DNA of 64,000 nt from JAFDWR01 sp038216655 (GCA_038216655.1 JBBQPZ010000001.1:372001-436000); one strand, 5' to 3'; positions 33,556 to 42,568 are shown, counted from the first letter of the stretch. Notes: generated by a model not told the origin, from the letters alone. Made by a program: numbers and translations.

Positions 33556-35001
33556 CTAGCGCCACTTCCGGACAATCAGCGGCGCACTCTGCTGCTGCGC
33601 CCGATCGAATGCAACCACCGCGACCCCGTCCAACCCCTCAGTATCCACCGACAACTCGTGCGCATCCGTCGGCTTCCAAACCGACCACTGTCCCATTCGA
33701 CAAACCGAAACCCCAAACGAAGACGAAGAAGAAGACCAAACCACCCGCCCGTCCTTCGAACTCTCCAATTTTGGAACCACCGGCCGCGAAGACGCCAACC
33801 ACGGCGACGCCGGCACGAAGGCTGGCTTGTCATAGATCCCGTCCGCCAGCGCCTCGTCGATCCCACCCGAATCCAGAAGGAATGCCTTCATCGAGAAGTG
33901 GATATTCCCGCCCGCGCCCGGCATCTCGCGCGTCAACCGAATCTGATCCACGACCTCCGAAGCCGCCCAGACGGGCGAGCCGTCGAATAGCCGACTCGTG
34001 TAGTTCCCCGCCCACAAGTGACGGTGTGAGTCGTTGTTGACCGCCCACCACTGCAGCAATGCCTCGTAAGCCTGCGGCGTCTGCGAGATCGGCCAGTAGA
34101 GCTGGGGCGCGAAGTAGTCGCACCACCCCTTCGAATACCACTTCAGCGCGTCCGCGTACAGGTCGGCGTACTGGTCCACCCCCGCCTTGATCCCCGCGGG
34201 CATCCCCGGCCGGTAGATTCCGAACGGCGAGATGCCAAACTTCACCCAGCGCTTCTCCCGCTTGATCGCGCCGTAAAGGTGCTCGATGAAGTCGTCGACA
34301 TTCTTGCGCCGCCAATCCCCGCGCGATAGCCCGCCCTTGTACCGCGACCAACTCGCGCCATCGGGAAAGTCGATGTTTTCCTTCGTCTTGGGATCCTTCT
34401 CGCGGTACGGATAGAAGTAGTCGTCGATATGAATCCCGTCAACATCGTAGCGCCGCACGACGTCGAGGATTACTTCCTCGGTCCGCCGCTGCACATCCGG
34501 TTCGCCCGGGTCCATCCAGAGGAACGGGCCGTACTTCTTCACCACGCCGGGGTTCGTCTTCGAGATATGGTTCGACGCCACCGGCCCCTTCTGCGCCGGA
34601 TGCAACGCCCGGTACGGGTTGAACCAGCAATGCAGCTCCAGTCCTCGCTTATGCGCCTCACGCACTGCAAACGCAATCGGGTCCCAACTCGGGCTCGGCA
34701 CCTGCCCCTGCTTGCCCGTAAGAAACTCCGACCAAGGTTCCAGCTTCGAAGGGTACAAAGCATCCGCGCTCGGCCGCACCTGAAACACGATCGCGTTCAA
34801 GTGCATCGCCTGAGCTTTGTCGAGCAGCTTAGCCAGCTCCGCCTGCTGGGCGGCGGTCGAGAGGGTGCGCTTGGACGGCCAGTCGATGTTGTCGACCGTC
34901 GTGACCCAGACGCCCCGAAACTCGCGCGGAATCACGGGTAGCGGCGGCAGCATCGTTTGCATCCGCATCGCGAGAGCCAGAATCGCGACGCCGGTGATCA
35001 T
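33556..35001 (-). CDS. exported GHL10-type (family 10-like, YngK-like) hydrolase
   Basis: 481 residues with a short hydrophobic N-terminus (MITGVAILALAMRMQTM). The glycosyl-hydrolase-like 10 barrel is clear: EFRGVWVTTVDNIDWPS (27-43), LNAIVFQVRPSADALYPS, CWFNPYRAL, DVDGIHIDDYFYPY with a conserved Asp pair, KFGISPFGIYRPG, and WCDYFAPQLYWPI. A C-terminal beta module of about 80 residues contains a serine run (WSSSSSSF). Members are thought to cleave glycans, possibly peptidoglycan-related, with few characterised. A TAGCAT box lies 9 bases before the ATG. It is divergent from the DUF2993 gene. Confidence 0.8.
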   Translation of the reverse strand: MITGVAILALAMRMQTMLPPLPVIPREFRGVWVTTVDNIDWPSKRTLSTAAQQAELAKLLDKAQAMHLNAIVFQVRPSADALYPSKLEPWSEFLTGKQGQVPSPSWDPIAFAVREAHKRGLELHCWFNPYRALHPAQKGPVASNHISKTNPGVVKKYGPFLWMDPGEPDVQRRTEEVILDVVRRYDVDGIHIDDYFYPYREKDPKTKENIDFPDGASWSRYKGGLSRGDWRRKNVDDFIEHLYGAIKREKRWVKFGISPFGIYRPGMPAGIKAGVDQYADLYADALKWYSKGWCDYFAPQLYWPISQTPQAYEALLQWWAVNNDSHRHLWAGNYTSRLFDGSPVWAASEVVDQIRLTREMPGAGGNIHFSMKAFLLDSGGIDEALADGIYDKPAFVPASPWLASSRPVVPKLESSKDGRVVWSSSSSSFGVSVCRMGQWSVWKPTDAHELSVDTEGLDGVAVVAFDRAQQQSAPLIVRKWR

Positions 35002-35010
35002 CGTTCCATT

Positions 35011-35016
35011 ATGCTA
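35011..35016 (-). promoter_or_regulatory. -10 like TAGCAT before the GHL10 gene
   Basis: TAGCAT on the minus strand with 9 bases to the start. It is back to back with the DUF2993 promoter across a CCCAACG repeat. Confidence 0.4.
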
Positions 35017-35017
35017 G

Positions 35018-35056
35018 CCCCAACACCCAACACCTAACGCCCAACGCCCAACGCCC
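35018..35056. repeat. degenerate 7-mer tandem repeat (CCAACAC/CCCAACG)
   Basis: About five units in 39 bases, ending CCAACGCCCTCC just before the TAGCAT box at 35065. Similar short arrays lie upstream of genes at 16203-16219 (minus) and 50877-50898. Confidence 0.55.
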
Positions 35057-35064
35057 TCCGAAGG

Positions 35065-35070
35065 TAGCAT
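35065..35070 (+). promoter_or_regulatory. -10 like TAGCAT before the DUF2993 gene
   Basis: TAGCAT with 7 bases to the GTG start at 35078. Confidence 0.4.
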
Positions 35071-35077
35071 CAAGCCC

Positions 35078-35626
35078 GTGGGAGAGAAAGCCGACCTGAC
35101 CGTCCGAACCCTCCAGGCCGAGCTGCGCGGCGTCATGCTCCCGATGGGGCTCGAACTCGACCGCGTCACTATCCAAGGCGAAGGCCTCGGCATCGAGCGC
35201 GACCCGATCAAGTTCAACCTCCCCACCCCCGGCTCGCTCGAGGTGGCGATCACCGACCTCGCCCTCCAAGCCTTCCTCGAAAAGAAAGCCCCCGGCGGCC
35301 TCCGCGACTTCTTCGTCCAACTCAGCGACGGACAGGTCCACGTCCACGCAACCGGGCGGTTCATCATCGAAGTCCGAGCCGCGGCGATTTGCAATCTTCG
35401 AATCCAAGACGGCAAGCAGCTCTTCGTCGACTTGGAAAAAGTAGACGTGATGGGCGTGGGAGCCAAGCGTCTGGTGCAGAATCAACTTGATAGCGTCAAT
35501 CCCGTGTTCGATGTCGCCGAGCTTCCTGTGGACGCCACGCTGACCTCGGTAGAAATAGGGGGTGGAATGCTCATCGTCAAGGGTACGGTTGCCCCTAAGC
35601 AAGAGGAAGAATCTGATGGTAAGTAG
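35078..35626 (+). CDS. DUF2993/LmeA-like protein
   Basis: 182 residues, GTG start. It has the beta-alpha pattern of DUF2993 proteins, a tubular lipid-binding-like fold whose actinobacterial member LmeA acts on mannosylated phospholipids: ELRGVMLPMGLELDRVTIQGEGL, PGSLEVAITDLALQAFLEKKAPGGLRDFFVQLSDGQVHVHATGRFIIEV, then a C-terminal GGGMLIVKGTV. There is no signal peptide or membrane helix. Its last 11 bases overlap the start of the next gene, so the two are translationally coupled. The family assignment is by pattern only. Confidence 0.6.
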   Translation: MGEKADLTVRTLQAELRGVMLPMGLELDRVTIQGEGLGIERDPIKFNLPTPGSLEVAITDLALQAFLEKKAPGGLRDFFVQLSDGQVHVHATGRFIIEVRAAAICNLRIQDGKQLFVDLEKVDVMGVGAKRLVQNQLDSVNPVFDVAELPVDATLTSVEIGGGMLIVKGTVAPKQEEESDGK

Positions 35627-36725
35627 TCGCTCGTTCTTAAAATTGATAGGCCTGCTCGCAGTCTGCGCCAGCGCGATCGCCGGGGCTCAGGTCATGCCGC
35701 AGTGGGACTTCGCGAAGGCGAACCTGCCTAAGGCGAAGATCGCCCTCGCCGATCTGCCCGACGACTATAAGGCGTTCTCCCTCAACACCGGCGGCGGAGG
35801 CGGGATCGGCGACATGCTCACCAACCCAATGATGATGTTGATGATGATGATGCCGGGATCCAGCTCGGCGAACAAGCAGGGGATGGGGATTCTCACCGTT
35901 GCCGACGTAAGCTTCACCCGGGGCGAGACGACGGTGCTCAACGGAGTTACGTTCCTGATCACCTACAAGCTCTCGTTCGATCTCGCCAACATCCAGGCCG
36001 CTCCGACCAAGGCTGAGTTCGAACTCACCCTCGTTCGCCTGGATTCGATTAAATCGATCGTGCCCAAGCCGGACGTTACCAAAGCGACCGTCGACGCGGC
36101 CTTCAAGAGCGTCGGCAGCACCGACGGCACGCCCGTGATCGACGGCCCCACGCCGGTCCCCACCCCTCGCGGCGATATCGGCGCGGCGAAGACGGCCACG
36201 CTCAGCAACTTCAAGCAGGCCAGCCTGGCGATGATCATGTACATGGGTGACTGCGACGACGAGATGCCCTACGTCCAGGACACCAAGAGCGCTCTCGCCG
36301 TCACCTTGCCGTACACGAAGAACCTTCAGATTTTCCGCAGTCTGAATCCGAATCCCTCCGAGTACCGACTCAACATGGCGGTATCCGGCGTCAACGCTTC
36401 CGAGGTCCAGGCTCCGGCCGACACGCCGCTCTACTACGAAAGCGCATCCTGGCCCGACGGGACCCGCTGCGTGAGCTTCATGGACGGTCACGCGAAGTTC
36501 GTCGACCTGAACGAGTGGCAACGCCTTCAACCTGCTCTGCATCTCCAGATGAAACGCAAGGGTAAGCCATTGCCGCCTTTCTACTACAAGCAGCTGCATT
36601 TCGACCTTCCGCCTGCGGGTCAGCCAATCCCGCCGACCGCAGGATCGCCGCCCCCAGGCGCGGTGCCGGTTTCCATCGCCACCACTACGACCAAGACGCC
36701 TCCCCCCGCGCACGGCGGCCGTTGA
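35616..36725 (+). CDS. exported DUF1559/pseudopilin-like protein
   Basis: 369 residues. The start at 35616 has GAGGAAG about 8 bases upstream and overlaps the previous stop. A signal peptide (FLKLIGLLAVCASAIAGAQ) is followed by a glycine/methionine-rich low-complexity stretch (GGGGGIGDMLTNPMMMLMMMM, about 58-80). The region FKQASLAMIMYMGDCDDEMPYVQ with YTKNLQIFRSLNPNPSEYRLN and CVSFMDGHAKFV matches the pseudopilin-derived proteins (DUF1559 type, DGHAK motif) abundant in Armatimonadota and Planctomycetota, but it lacks the type IV prepilin leader. The tail is proline-rich. Probably an envelope protein; role unknown. Confidence 0.7.
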   Translation: MVSSRSFLKLIGLLAVCASAIAGAQVMPQWDFAKANLPKAKIALADLPDDYKAFSLNTGGGGGIGDMLTNPMMMLMMMMPGSSSANKQGMGILTVADVSFTRGETTVLNGVTFLITYKLSFDLANIQAAPTKAEFELTLVRLDSIKSIVPKPDVTKATVDAAFKSVGSTDGTPVIDGPTPVPTPRGDIGAAKTATLSNFKQASLAMIMYMGDCDDEMPYVQDTKSALAVTLPYTKNLQIFRSLNPNPSEYRLNMAVSGVNASEVQAPADTPLYYESASWPDGTRCVSFMDGHAKFVDLNEWQRLQPALHLQMKRKGKPLPPFYYKQLHFDLPPAGQPIPPTAGSPPPGAVPVSIATTTTKTPPPAHGGR

Positions 36726-36727
36726 AG

Positions 36728-36733
36728 TAAAAT
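36728..36733 (+). promoter_or_regulatory. -10 like TAAAAT before the partial tRNA-Leu
   Basis: Lies 10 bases before the tRNA-like start, matching the position of TAAACT at 37700-37705 before the complete copy. Confidence 0.35.
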
Positions 36734-36743
36734 CCCAAGCCTC

Positions 36744-36779
<36 letters not shown>

Positions 36780-36897
36780 CGTGCAAGCGCGGTGGGCATT
36801 TAAGGCGGAGAATCGACTCTGAAGGCTCAAAAACTGGGTCGCAGAACACAGTTGCCGACACAGAAACGGGTGTTTGAAATCCGGTTATCGGAGCGCC

Positions 36898-37659
36898 CTA
36901 ACCGCAGTTGACGGAGTAAACGGAACCGTCGTCCAGCACGACAATCACGACTCCGCCGTGCCAGTGGAGACCGACCACGTCGCCTCCGGGTAGATCGCAT
37001 ACGTGCTTTGGCTTGGCCGAGGCTTCGATTAGGTTGAGCTCGTTCGACTTCCCTCTCTTGCTACAGACGGCCAGTTCACTACCGTGCCAGGAAATGGCCC
37101 AGATAGCTCCGCGCAACCTAACGGACTACAGGCGGGAGCCAGCGCTCTTCCTCCATACATCGACGTAGCCGTTCGAGCGACCGCAGGCGACCTTGCTCTC
37201 GGAGAGAGCGACACACTCGACCCAACTGCCGTCGCCCGCGCCTTTCAACTGGCGTCGGACCTTACCGGTTCGAACGTCAAACAAGCTGACTGTGTACTGA
37301 CCTGACGCGAGCGTCTTGCCTGAAGCATCGACGGCGAGACAGTAGTAGGGCCAATCGTTGCCAGAACCGGCAATACCATGGGTTGACCCGTCGACCGGGG
37401 CAACCCTGACGAGCCTGTTTTGCCGTCCTGTGAAGAAAGCCCCGCTTGCCACCGCCAAAGGCTGTGGTTGGGAGACGTTACTCAAGATTCTCCGTGTCGC
37501 GCCGGTGTCGGTCCGGGTCTCGAAGAGGCCTCCCTGTCCTCCTGTCCATACGACCGACTGCCTAACGTCGCACGGACTGAGTGACAGTGGAGAGTCCGGC
37601 ACCCTTATCAATCGGATTAAGTGACCGCTCGGCGCTGACGTGATCGCGATCTGTCCCAT
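36898..37659 (-). pseudogene. WD40-like repeat gene interrupted by an in-frame TAG
   Basis: Two open segments in the same frame (37126-37659 and 36898-37116) are separated by a single TAG at 37126-37128, with no frame change. Beta-propeller-like repeats cross the stop: SVSLFDVRTGKVRRQLKG, VALSESKVACGRSNGYVDVWRKSAG, then after the stop GAIWAISWHGSELAV and VVIVVLDDGSVYSVNCG. Upstream of the ATG the frame stays open and propeller-like (VYFSGGIGHRLIAWG) until it runs antisense into the tRNA-Leu gene, so the 5' end may also be truncated. Either a decaying gene or amber readthrough. It sits exactly between the partial and complete tRNA-Leu. Confidence 0.6.
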
Positions 37660-37699
37660 CCCCCACGCGATGAGTCTGTGCCCGATGCCACCACTGAAG

Positions 37700-37705
37700 T
37701 AAACT
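37700..37705 (+). promoter_or_regulatory. -10 like TAAACT before tRNA-Leu
   Basis: Ends 11 bases before the tRNA 5' end; GAAG precedes it as in the partial copy. Confidence 0.4.
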
Positions 37706-37716
37706 CCGCGAGTCGC

Positions 37717-37801
<85 letters not shown>

Positions 37802-37819
37802 ATGTTAGAGGCGAACTGA

Positions 37820-38293
37820 ATGGAGCCGAAACCCGTTCAGCCTTGGCTCCGGCCAGACATCGACGCGATGTTGGCCCTACTTCCTCTGTTCGAGGACCCC
37901 GCCTTTGTGCCCTGCACCTGGACAAAGCCTGCCCCGGGCGAAGACCTGTTTCTCCCCTATCCGACCTACCATTTGACCGTCGATGAACTCCACCGCCTCG
38001 CCTTCGGCTCCACTGCCTTCGTCGATCCATACGCCCCCTTGCCCGAGGACGCCGCGCATCCCTTTCCGACCGACTCGCCCGCTGCGCTACCCGCCTTCAT
38101 CCGATCCGCGTCGCTGAATCAACTCCGCCGCTACCTGACCCACCTCTTCCGGGCCGAGCGCTTCTGCGACGGCGCGATCGAAGGCCAATTCCAAAACGGA
38201 AACCTCGTGGCGGTGCTGCGAAGGATCAGAGACTTGACTGCCTCAAAACATGTCAACTTCACCGCGCAGGACCCGCCGCAGCCAAGGCCCTGA
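37820..38293 (+). CDS. DUF6508-like protein
   Basis: 157 residues, starting 18 bases after tRNA-Leu with GAGG about 10 bases upstream. The layout matches DUF6508: an N-terminal ALLPLFEDPAFVPCTW, then TYHLTVDELHRLAF, and a C-terminal SLNQLRRYLTHLFRAERFCDGAIEGQFQNGNLVAVLRRIRDL (the RAERFxDG signature). The family is small, soluble and of unknown function. A proline/aspartate-rich middle (PYAPLPEDAAHPFPTDSP) separates the conserved blocks. No operon partner. Confidence 0.6.
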   Translation: MEPKPVQPWLRPDIDAMLALLPLFEDPAFVPCTWTKPAPGEDLFLPYPTYHLTVDELHRLAFGSTAFVDPYAPLPEDAAHPFPTDSPAALPAFIRSASLNQLRRYLTHLFRAERFCDGAIEGQFQNGNLVAVLRRIRDLTASKHVNFTAQDPPQPRP

Positions 38294-39070
38294 GATGAAC
38301 TCCCCCCACGAAGTCTCGGAACGACGGGGCGAACGGTGAGAGGATGATGCCAAGGGGTTCGGCGTTCAGAGGCTATTTCATGGCAATCAATGTGCCCGAA
38401 GCGTCGCCAATGTTCGAGGATGCAGAACAAAAGTCCTCCATTGAGGGAGGGTTGGGAGGGTGAACTACTAGCACCAGTCTTTGAACCCGCCTCACGACAT
38501 CTCACGTTCGGATTTCCGAAGGAGCCCTAACGATCGAAGGTCGCGCGTCGTCTCAATATCCCCGCCGAACACCCTCTTGTCCGGGCTTGGAATTACCAAG
38601 CCGTCGGAACTACTTCCCGGCAAGCCGTGTCTAGGAGTTGCCGCTCGTGCCCTCCTAACGTCATCCTCGGTCCGGCAACAAGAAGGAAATTCTCCACTCA
38701 CCGAGATCCTCTCAAAGAAAGAAAGAAACCCTCAATCGCTAACTGGGACCGCCGACACTCCTGTCGGCAGCGGCCTTGGAACTACCACCAGGCCCAAGAG
38801 AGAGGAGCCAACCCAGTCCCGCCGGATCTCCCCGATAGCAGTATCTAAGACCCTAGTAACCGACCCAATATATGCGGAAACTTCCCACTTGGTGGGAAAA
38901 TCAGTTACTGCAACAATCATAAGCACAAGCAACCCAATCCGCCCCAATAGCGAATAACGGAGGTCTCTGGAATTTTGCAAAGACCTCCTGTATCTGCCAA
39001 TTCAAATCGGGAATTCAGGAATAGCACACGCCCGGAACCTCCATCTCCCGACACCAATGATCTCGGCAGG
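38294..39070. other. 777 bp repeat- and hairpin-rich intergenic region
   Basis: Little evidence for genes. Hairpins: GGCTTGG/CCAAGCC near 38587, GCCGACA/TGTCGGC near 38752, TTCCCAC/GTGGGAA near 38885, and GGAGGTCT/AGACCTCC near 38959-38988. TTCCCGGCAAGCCGTG near 38615 resembles the centre of the 16379-16608 palindrome. A T(C/A)-rich AAGAAAGAAAGAAA run is near 38715. Confidence 0.5.
38732..38980 (-). CDS. possible small membrane protein (82 aa), uncertain
   Basis: TTG start at 38980 with AGGAGG only three bases upstream, an unusually tight spacing. The product begins MQNSRDLRYSLLGRIG, has one hydrophobic helix (LLVLMIVAVTDF) and a proline-rich end. The AGGAGG is also an arm of an 8 bp hairpin, which argues that the apparent ribosome site may be chance. 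Listed because the helix and ribosome site coincide; it may equally be part of the repeat region. Confidence 0.25.
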   Translation of the reverse strand: MQNSRDLRYSLLGRIGLLVLMIVAVTDFPTKWEVSAYIGSVTRVLDTAIGEIRRDWVGSSLLGLVVVPRPLPTGVSAVPVSD

Positions 39071-39076
39071 TACCCT
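39071..39076 (+). promoter_or_regulatory. -10 like TACCCT before purB
   Basis: TACCCT with 9 bases to the ATG at 39086; no Shine-Dalgarno. Confidence 0.5.
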
Positions 39077-39085
39077 TAATGACCG

Positions 39086-40384
39086 ATGATTGACCGCTAC
39101 TGCACGCCCGCCATGAACGCGATCTGGTCCCGTGAGGCCAAGTACCAGGTCTGGCAGGACGTGGAGATTGCAATCGTCGACGCGCACGTCGAGTTCGGTT
39201 CCGTCGACAAGGCCTCCCAAGCCGAGATCCGCAGCAAAGCGAAATTCACCCTCGCCCGATGCGACGAACTGGAGCGAGAAACCCGCCACGATCTCATGGC
39301 GTTCGTGCGATGCCTGAGCGAGAACATCGGCGAAGCCGGGCGCTATGTCCACATGGGCGTCACCAGCTACGACGTGATCGACACTTCCCTCGGCATCATG
39401 CTGAGAAACTCCTGCGACGTCCTGATCGAGTCATCTGAGAAGCTTCTGAAGGTCATCGCTGAGCTCGCCAAAGAGCATGCGAACACCCCCCAAATCGGAC
39501 GCACTCACGGCATCCATGCCGAGCCGATCACGTTCGGATTCAAATGCGCCAACTGGTACGCCGAGCTTGAGCGCAACATCGTTCGCCTCAAGCAGGCCCG
39601 GACCGAAGTCGCGGTCGGCAAGGTCAGCGGCGCGGTCGGCATCCACGCCGTCGCCTCCCCCGCGCTCGAAGCCGTCGTCTGCAAAATGCTCGACCTCGAA
39701 CCCGATCCGGCCACCACCCAGATCATAAACCGCGATCGTCACGCGAACTTCCTCAACGTCCTCGCCCTCATGGGCGCGGGCCTTGAGCGCATCGCCACCG
39801 AACTGCGCAACCTCCAAAGAACGGAGATCCTCGAGGTCCAAGAGGCCTTCGCCGCGGGCCAAACCGGCTCCAGCGCGATGCCCCACAAGCGCAACCCGTG
39901 GAACTCGGAAACCGTCTGCGGCCTCGCCCGCCTGCTGCGCGCCAACGCCCACGCAATGCTCGAATCCGTCGCCACCTGGCACGAGCGAGACCTCACCAAC
40001 TCATCCCTTGAGCGAATCGTCTTCCCCGACTCCTGCCAACTCGCCGATTTCATGCTGAACCGTCTGACAGTAATCCTCAGCGGACTCCAGGTCTTCCCCG
40101 ACCGGATGATGAAGAACCTGCGGATCATGGGCGATCTCGTATTCAGCGAGCATGTGATGATCGCCCTGATCGGAAAGGGAATGAGCCGCGAAGCCGCCTA
40201 CAAGGTCGCCCAACGAAACGCGGCCAAAGCTTGGGACGGCAAAGACTTCAAGTCAGAAGTCGCCGCCGACGCCGATGTCTCCTCACGACTCACGCCCACC
40301 GAGGTCGAAGAGCTGTTCAGTCTTGAGCATCATCTGCGCTACGCGGCCCACACGCTTGAGGCCACCGGCATCCTGAAGCGTTAA
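39086..40384 (+). CDS. purB: adenylosuccinate lyase
   Basis: 432 residues of the fumarase/aspartase superfamily. The signature GSSAMPHKRNPWNSE (about 262-276) carries the catalytic serine loop. Other sites are HMGVTSYDVIDT (about 91-102) and GRTHGIHAEPITFG with the general-acid His (about 137-150). The second motif usually reads LTSSD(V)xDT; here it is VTSYDVIDT. It acts twice in purine synthesis, releasing fumarate from SAICAR and from adenylosuccinate. Length and motifs are normal. With guaA at 44-45.5 kb, two purine genes are in the same neighbourhood but not in one operon. Confidence 0.94.
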   Translation: MIDRYCTPAMNAIWSREAKYQVWQDVEIAIVDAHVEFGSVDKASQAEIRSKAKFTLARCDELERETRHDLMAFVRCLSENIGEAGRYVHMGVTSYDVIDTSLGIMLRNSCDVLIESSEKLLKVIAELAKEHANTPQIGRTHGIHAEPITFGFKCANWYAELERNIVRLKQARTEVAVGKVSGAVGIHAVASPALEAVVCKMLDLEPDPATTQIINRDRHANFLNVLALMGAGLERIATELRNLQRTEILEVQEAFAAGQTGSSAMPHKRNPWNSETVCGLARLLRANAHAMLESVATWHERDLTNSSLERIVFPDSCQLADFMLNRLTVILSGLQVFPDRMMKNLRIMGDLVFSEHVMIALIGKGMSREAAYKVAQRNAAKAWDGKDFKSEVAADADVSSRLTPTEVEELFSLEHHLRYAAHTLEATGILKR

Positions 40385-40437
40385 TTTACGGACCTGAACT
40401 ATCGCGGACAAAGCAAATGCGCGATAATGGCCCTGCC

Positions 40438-41799
40438 ATGCCCTCAGACACCCCACGGAAGCTGTCCATCGTTCCGGTCGCCATCGTGCTCACCGCCGCC
40501 GCCCTCGGCGTTACCTACTATTTTGCCAGCAAGTCGGTCGAGGTCAAGCAGGAGCCCGGACCCGGTGAGATCGCCCCGGGCGTGCCCAAGCCGAAGGTCA
40601 AGTCCGTCCCGCCCAAGGTCGAGTTCCTCGGCGCGCAGGCGTTCGCCGGGGCACCGATCAACCCGCCAGCCGGAGTGAAGGACACCAAGCCAGCGGAACC
40701 GGCTCCCGACGACGCGATGGTCGTCTGGCTCAAGGTAACGAGCACCACCCCGCTCAGCAGAGAAACCATGCCACGCCTGGAGATCAAGGATGCGGAAGGG
40801 CGACTCTACTCCGCCCAGCCGGAGCGGCGTCAAGGCAGTGATCTGATGGTCCTCCACCTGAAGAAAGGATACGACAAGCCCGTTGACTCGCTCGACGTCA
40901 CCTGCAAGATCGGCGAGAACGAGGTCGGTAAATGGAAGATCGAAAAGGTCCCCGCACCAACCCGCGTCATCCCCGACGACGCCCTCAAGGGCACACCGCT
41001 GGGCAAGGTCATCGTGGCCCCCGGACGCGGAGGACGCCCCTCGGTTCGAGTCGAAATGGTGAACGCTGTCCCAGCGGGACAGGGCTTCTATCTCAAGCCG
41101 ATCGCCGAGTCATTCGTCGCCTTCGACATCAAAACGGCCGAATCGGCGCAAGTCGCTCCCAAGGATGCGGCGAACTACACAGGCCGGGTCCAATTGCCGA
41201 ACGCGGGAATGAACAAGCTCGCTGCTTTCGACATGGTCGCCTTCAAAGGGGAGAGCTCGACCGAGACCGTGACTTTCCACTCGGCACAGCTAGTCGATCG
41301 CTTCGGCCAACCCACAATCGTCGTCGACAAGGACGAAGTTGCCAAGTCCGACAAGGGCACGGAAGTCGTGCTCCCGATGCAGGATAACGGTCCCAAGCGA
41401 GCCCCCAAGAAGACGCACCCGAACGCCAAGATCAAGGTGAACTTCCACGTCACCCCGAGTGAGAACGACAAGTACATCTCGCCGATTGCGGTCGCGGATA
41501 TCGTGACCCCTGATCCAGCCAGCCTCGGGTTGGAGAAGCTCGACATGAACCTGATCGTCCAGTCTGGAGCCGAGACGCTCAAGGATGAAGGCGTTTTGAC
41601 AGCCCCGGTCGTGACGATCAAGCCGGGCAAGGCCGGCACCTTCAAGTACGGCCCTATCCCCAACCTGACTCTGAAGATCCAAGTGGTCCGCGCCGTCCTG
41701 ATGCCGAAGAAGCGCATCTACATGCCGATCGAGAAGTCGGACACCCCGGTTGACACAGGCGGCGGGCGTGTCGGCGGAGGCGGCGGTGCTGGCGCTTAG
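40438..41799 (+). CDS. membrane-anchored hypothetical protein (453 aa)
   Basis: The start at 40438 (MPSDTPRKLSIV) follows a GATAAT box by 9 bases; an ATG at 40417 would add seven residues. One N-terminal helix (VPVAIVLTAAALGVTYYFA) anchors a large extracytoplasmic part: a proline/lysine-rich linker (about 40-65), then beta-rich segments containing LEIKDAEGRLYSAQPERRQG and GRVQLPNAGMNKLAAFDMVAF. The C-terminus is a glycine-rich tail (GGGRVGGGGGAGA). No enzymatic motif recognised. Probably an envelope protein of this lineage. Confidence 0.6.
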   Translation: MPSDTPRKLSIVPVAIVLTAAALGVTYYFASKSVEVKQEPGPGEIAPGVPKPKVKSVPPKVEFLGAQAFAGAPINPPAGVKDTKPAEPAPDDAMVVWLKVTSTTPLSRETMPRLEIKDAEGRLYSAQPERRQGSDLMVLHLKKGYDKPVDSLDVTCKIGENEVGKWKIEKVPAPTRVIPDDALKGTPLGKVIVAPGRGGRPSVRVEMVNAVPAGQGFYLKPIAESFVAFDIKTAESAQVAPKDAANYTGRVQLPNAGMNKLAAFDMVAFKGESSTETVTFHSAQLVDRFGQPTIVVDKDEVAKSDKGTEVVLPMQDNGPKRAPKKTHPNAKIKVNFHVTPSENDKYISPIAVADIVTPDPASLGLEKLDMNLIVQSGAETLKDEGVLTAPVVTIKPGKAGTFKYGPIPNLTLKIQVVRAVLMPKKRIYMPIEKSDTPVDTGGGRVGGGGGAGA

Positions 41800-41824
41800 A
41801 CAGCACCCTTACGAAACAAACAAG

Positions 41825-41870
41825 GGGCCGAACGGGTAATCCTGGCTATGCTTGGATTCATGTTCGGCCC
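41825..41870 (+). terminator. nested hairpin downstream of the anchored protein gene
   Basis: Outer stem GGGCCGAAC (41825-41833) with GTTCGGCCC (41862-41870), perfect 9 bp. Inner stem AATCC (41838-41842) with GGATT (41854-41858). No T-run. It could be a bidirectional terminator for the convergent genes or a small structured RNA. Confidence 0.45.
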
Positions 41871-41948
41871 GGGCTAAGGGTGCCAGTGGCAGGATGGACG
41901 GCGATTCCACCGGGGCGGCGCGTAGCTGCCAGGTTCTCCGCTGTAGGG

Positions 41949-42467
41949 TTAACCCCGCAGATACTTGCGCGGAAGCTGCGTCTGAGCGTCCTCACCCTGC
42001 CAGGCAATGCTGACGATCCACCAGCGCCTGCCGTCGTTCACGAGCTGGATCGAATTTATCCCTCGCTCAAACGGCTTCTTGTCGTCGAGCTTGTACCGAC
42101 TCTCATAGGTGCTCCAGATATCGGAAAGTCCGCCGAAGTTCTCCCGTTTCCGGGCGACCTCATGCTCGAAGAACCCCATCTTCTCAAGGTAGGGTCCCGA
42201 GTTCTTGATATATCCGTCCACGTCCATCGCCACCCGATACACCGACCCATCTTTACGATGACCCACCGCGGTTAGGTGGGCTTCCGGCGAGAAGATGAAC
42301 TTCATCCGGTTCCAATCGCGCTTCTGTCCGATCGGTCCCGAGATCACATCGTAAAGCGCGTGGACGATCGAGTCCTCCGTCTTGACGTCATCATCATAGG
42401 TCGTCGGACCTTGGAGATAGCCTGCAACTAGAGCAACTGTGAGAAGGAACATGCCCCATTGTCGCAC
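41949..42467 (-). CDS. exported NTF2/SnoaL-like protein
   Basis: 172 residues with a signal peptide (MRQWGMFLLTVALVAGYLQG). The mature domain has the cone-shaped NTF2-like pattern: an N-terminal helix region DVKTEDSIVHALYDVISGPIGQKRDWNRMKFIF, HLTAVGHRKDGSVYRVAMDVDGYIK, STYESRYKLDDKKPFERGINSIQLVNDGRRWWIVSIAWQGE. The ending rGinSIQL...rWWIVsixWQ is typical of a group of periplasmic NTF2-like proteins of unknown function. Catalytic residues are not evident. It stands alone. Confidence 0.7.
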   Translation of the reverse strand: MRQWGMFLLTVALVAGYLQGPTTYDDDVKTEDSIVHALYDVISGPIGQKRDWNRMKFIFSPEAHLTAVGHRKDGSVYRVAMDVDGYIKNSGPYLEKMGFFEHEVARKRENFGGLSDIWSTYESRYKLDDKKPFERGINSIQLVNDGRRWWIVSIAWQGEDAQTQLPRKYLRG

Positions 42468-42568
42468 GCCGAGGCATCTCTTGGAGTGGGAGGCGAATCG
42501 CAGTGCGATCTAACCATCCATCAGCCAAGTTCAACCCAGGCTGCCTCCTCCGTCGCTCGCTAAGTCGA

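Noticed and set aside
38481..38957. 158-codon plus-strand frame in the 38.3-39.1 kb gap
   Set aside because: Crosses several hairpins, is Ser/Thr/Pro/Arg-rich with no secondary-structure pattern, and has no ribosome site or TAnnnT box.
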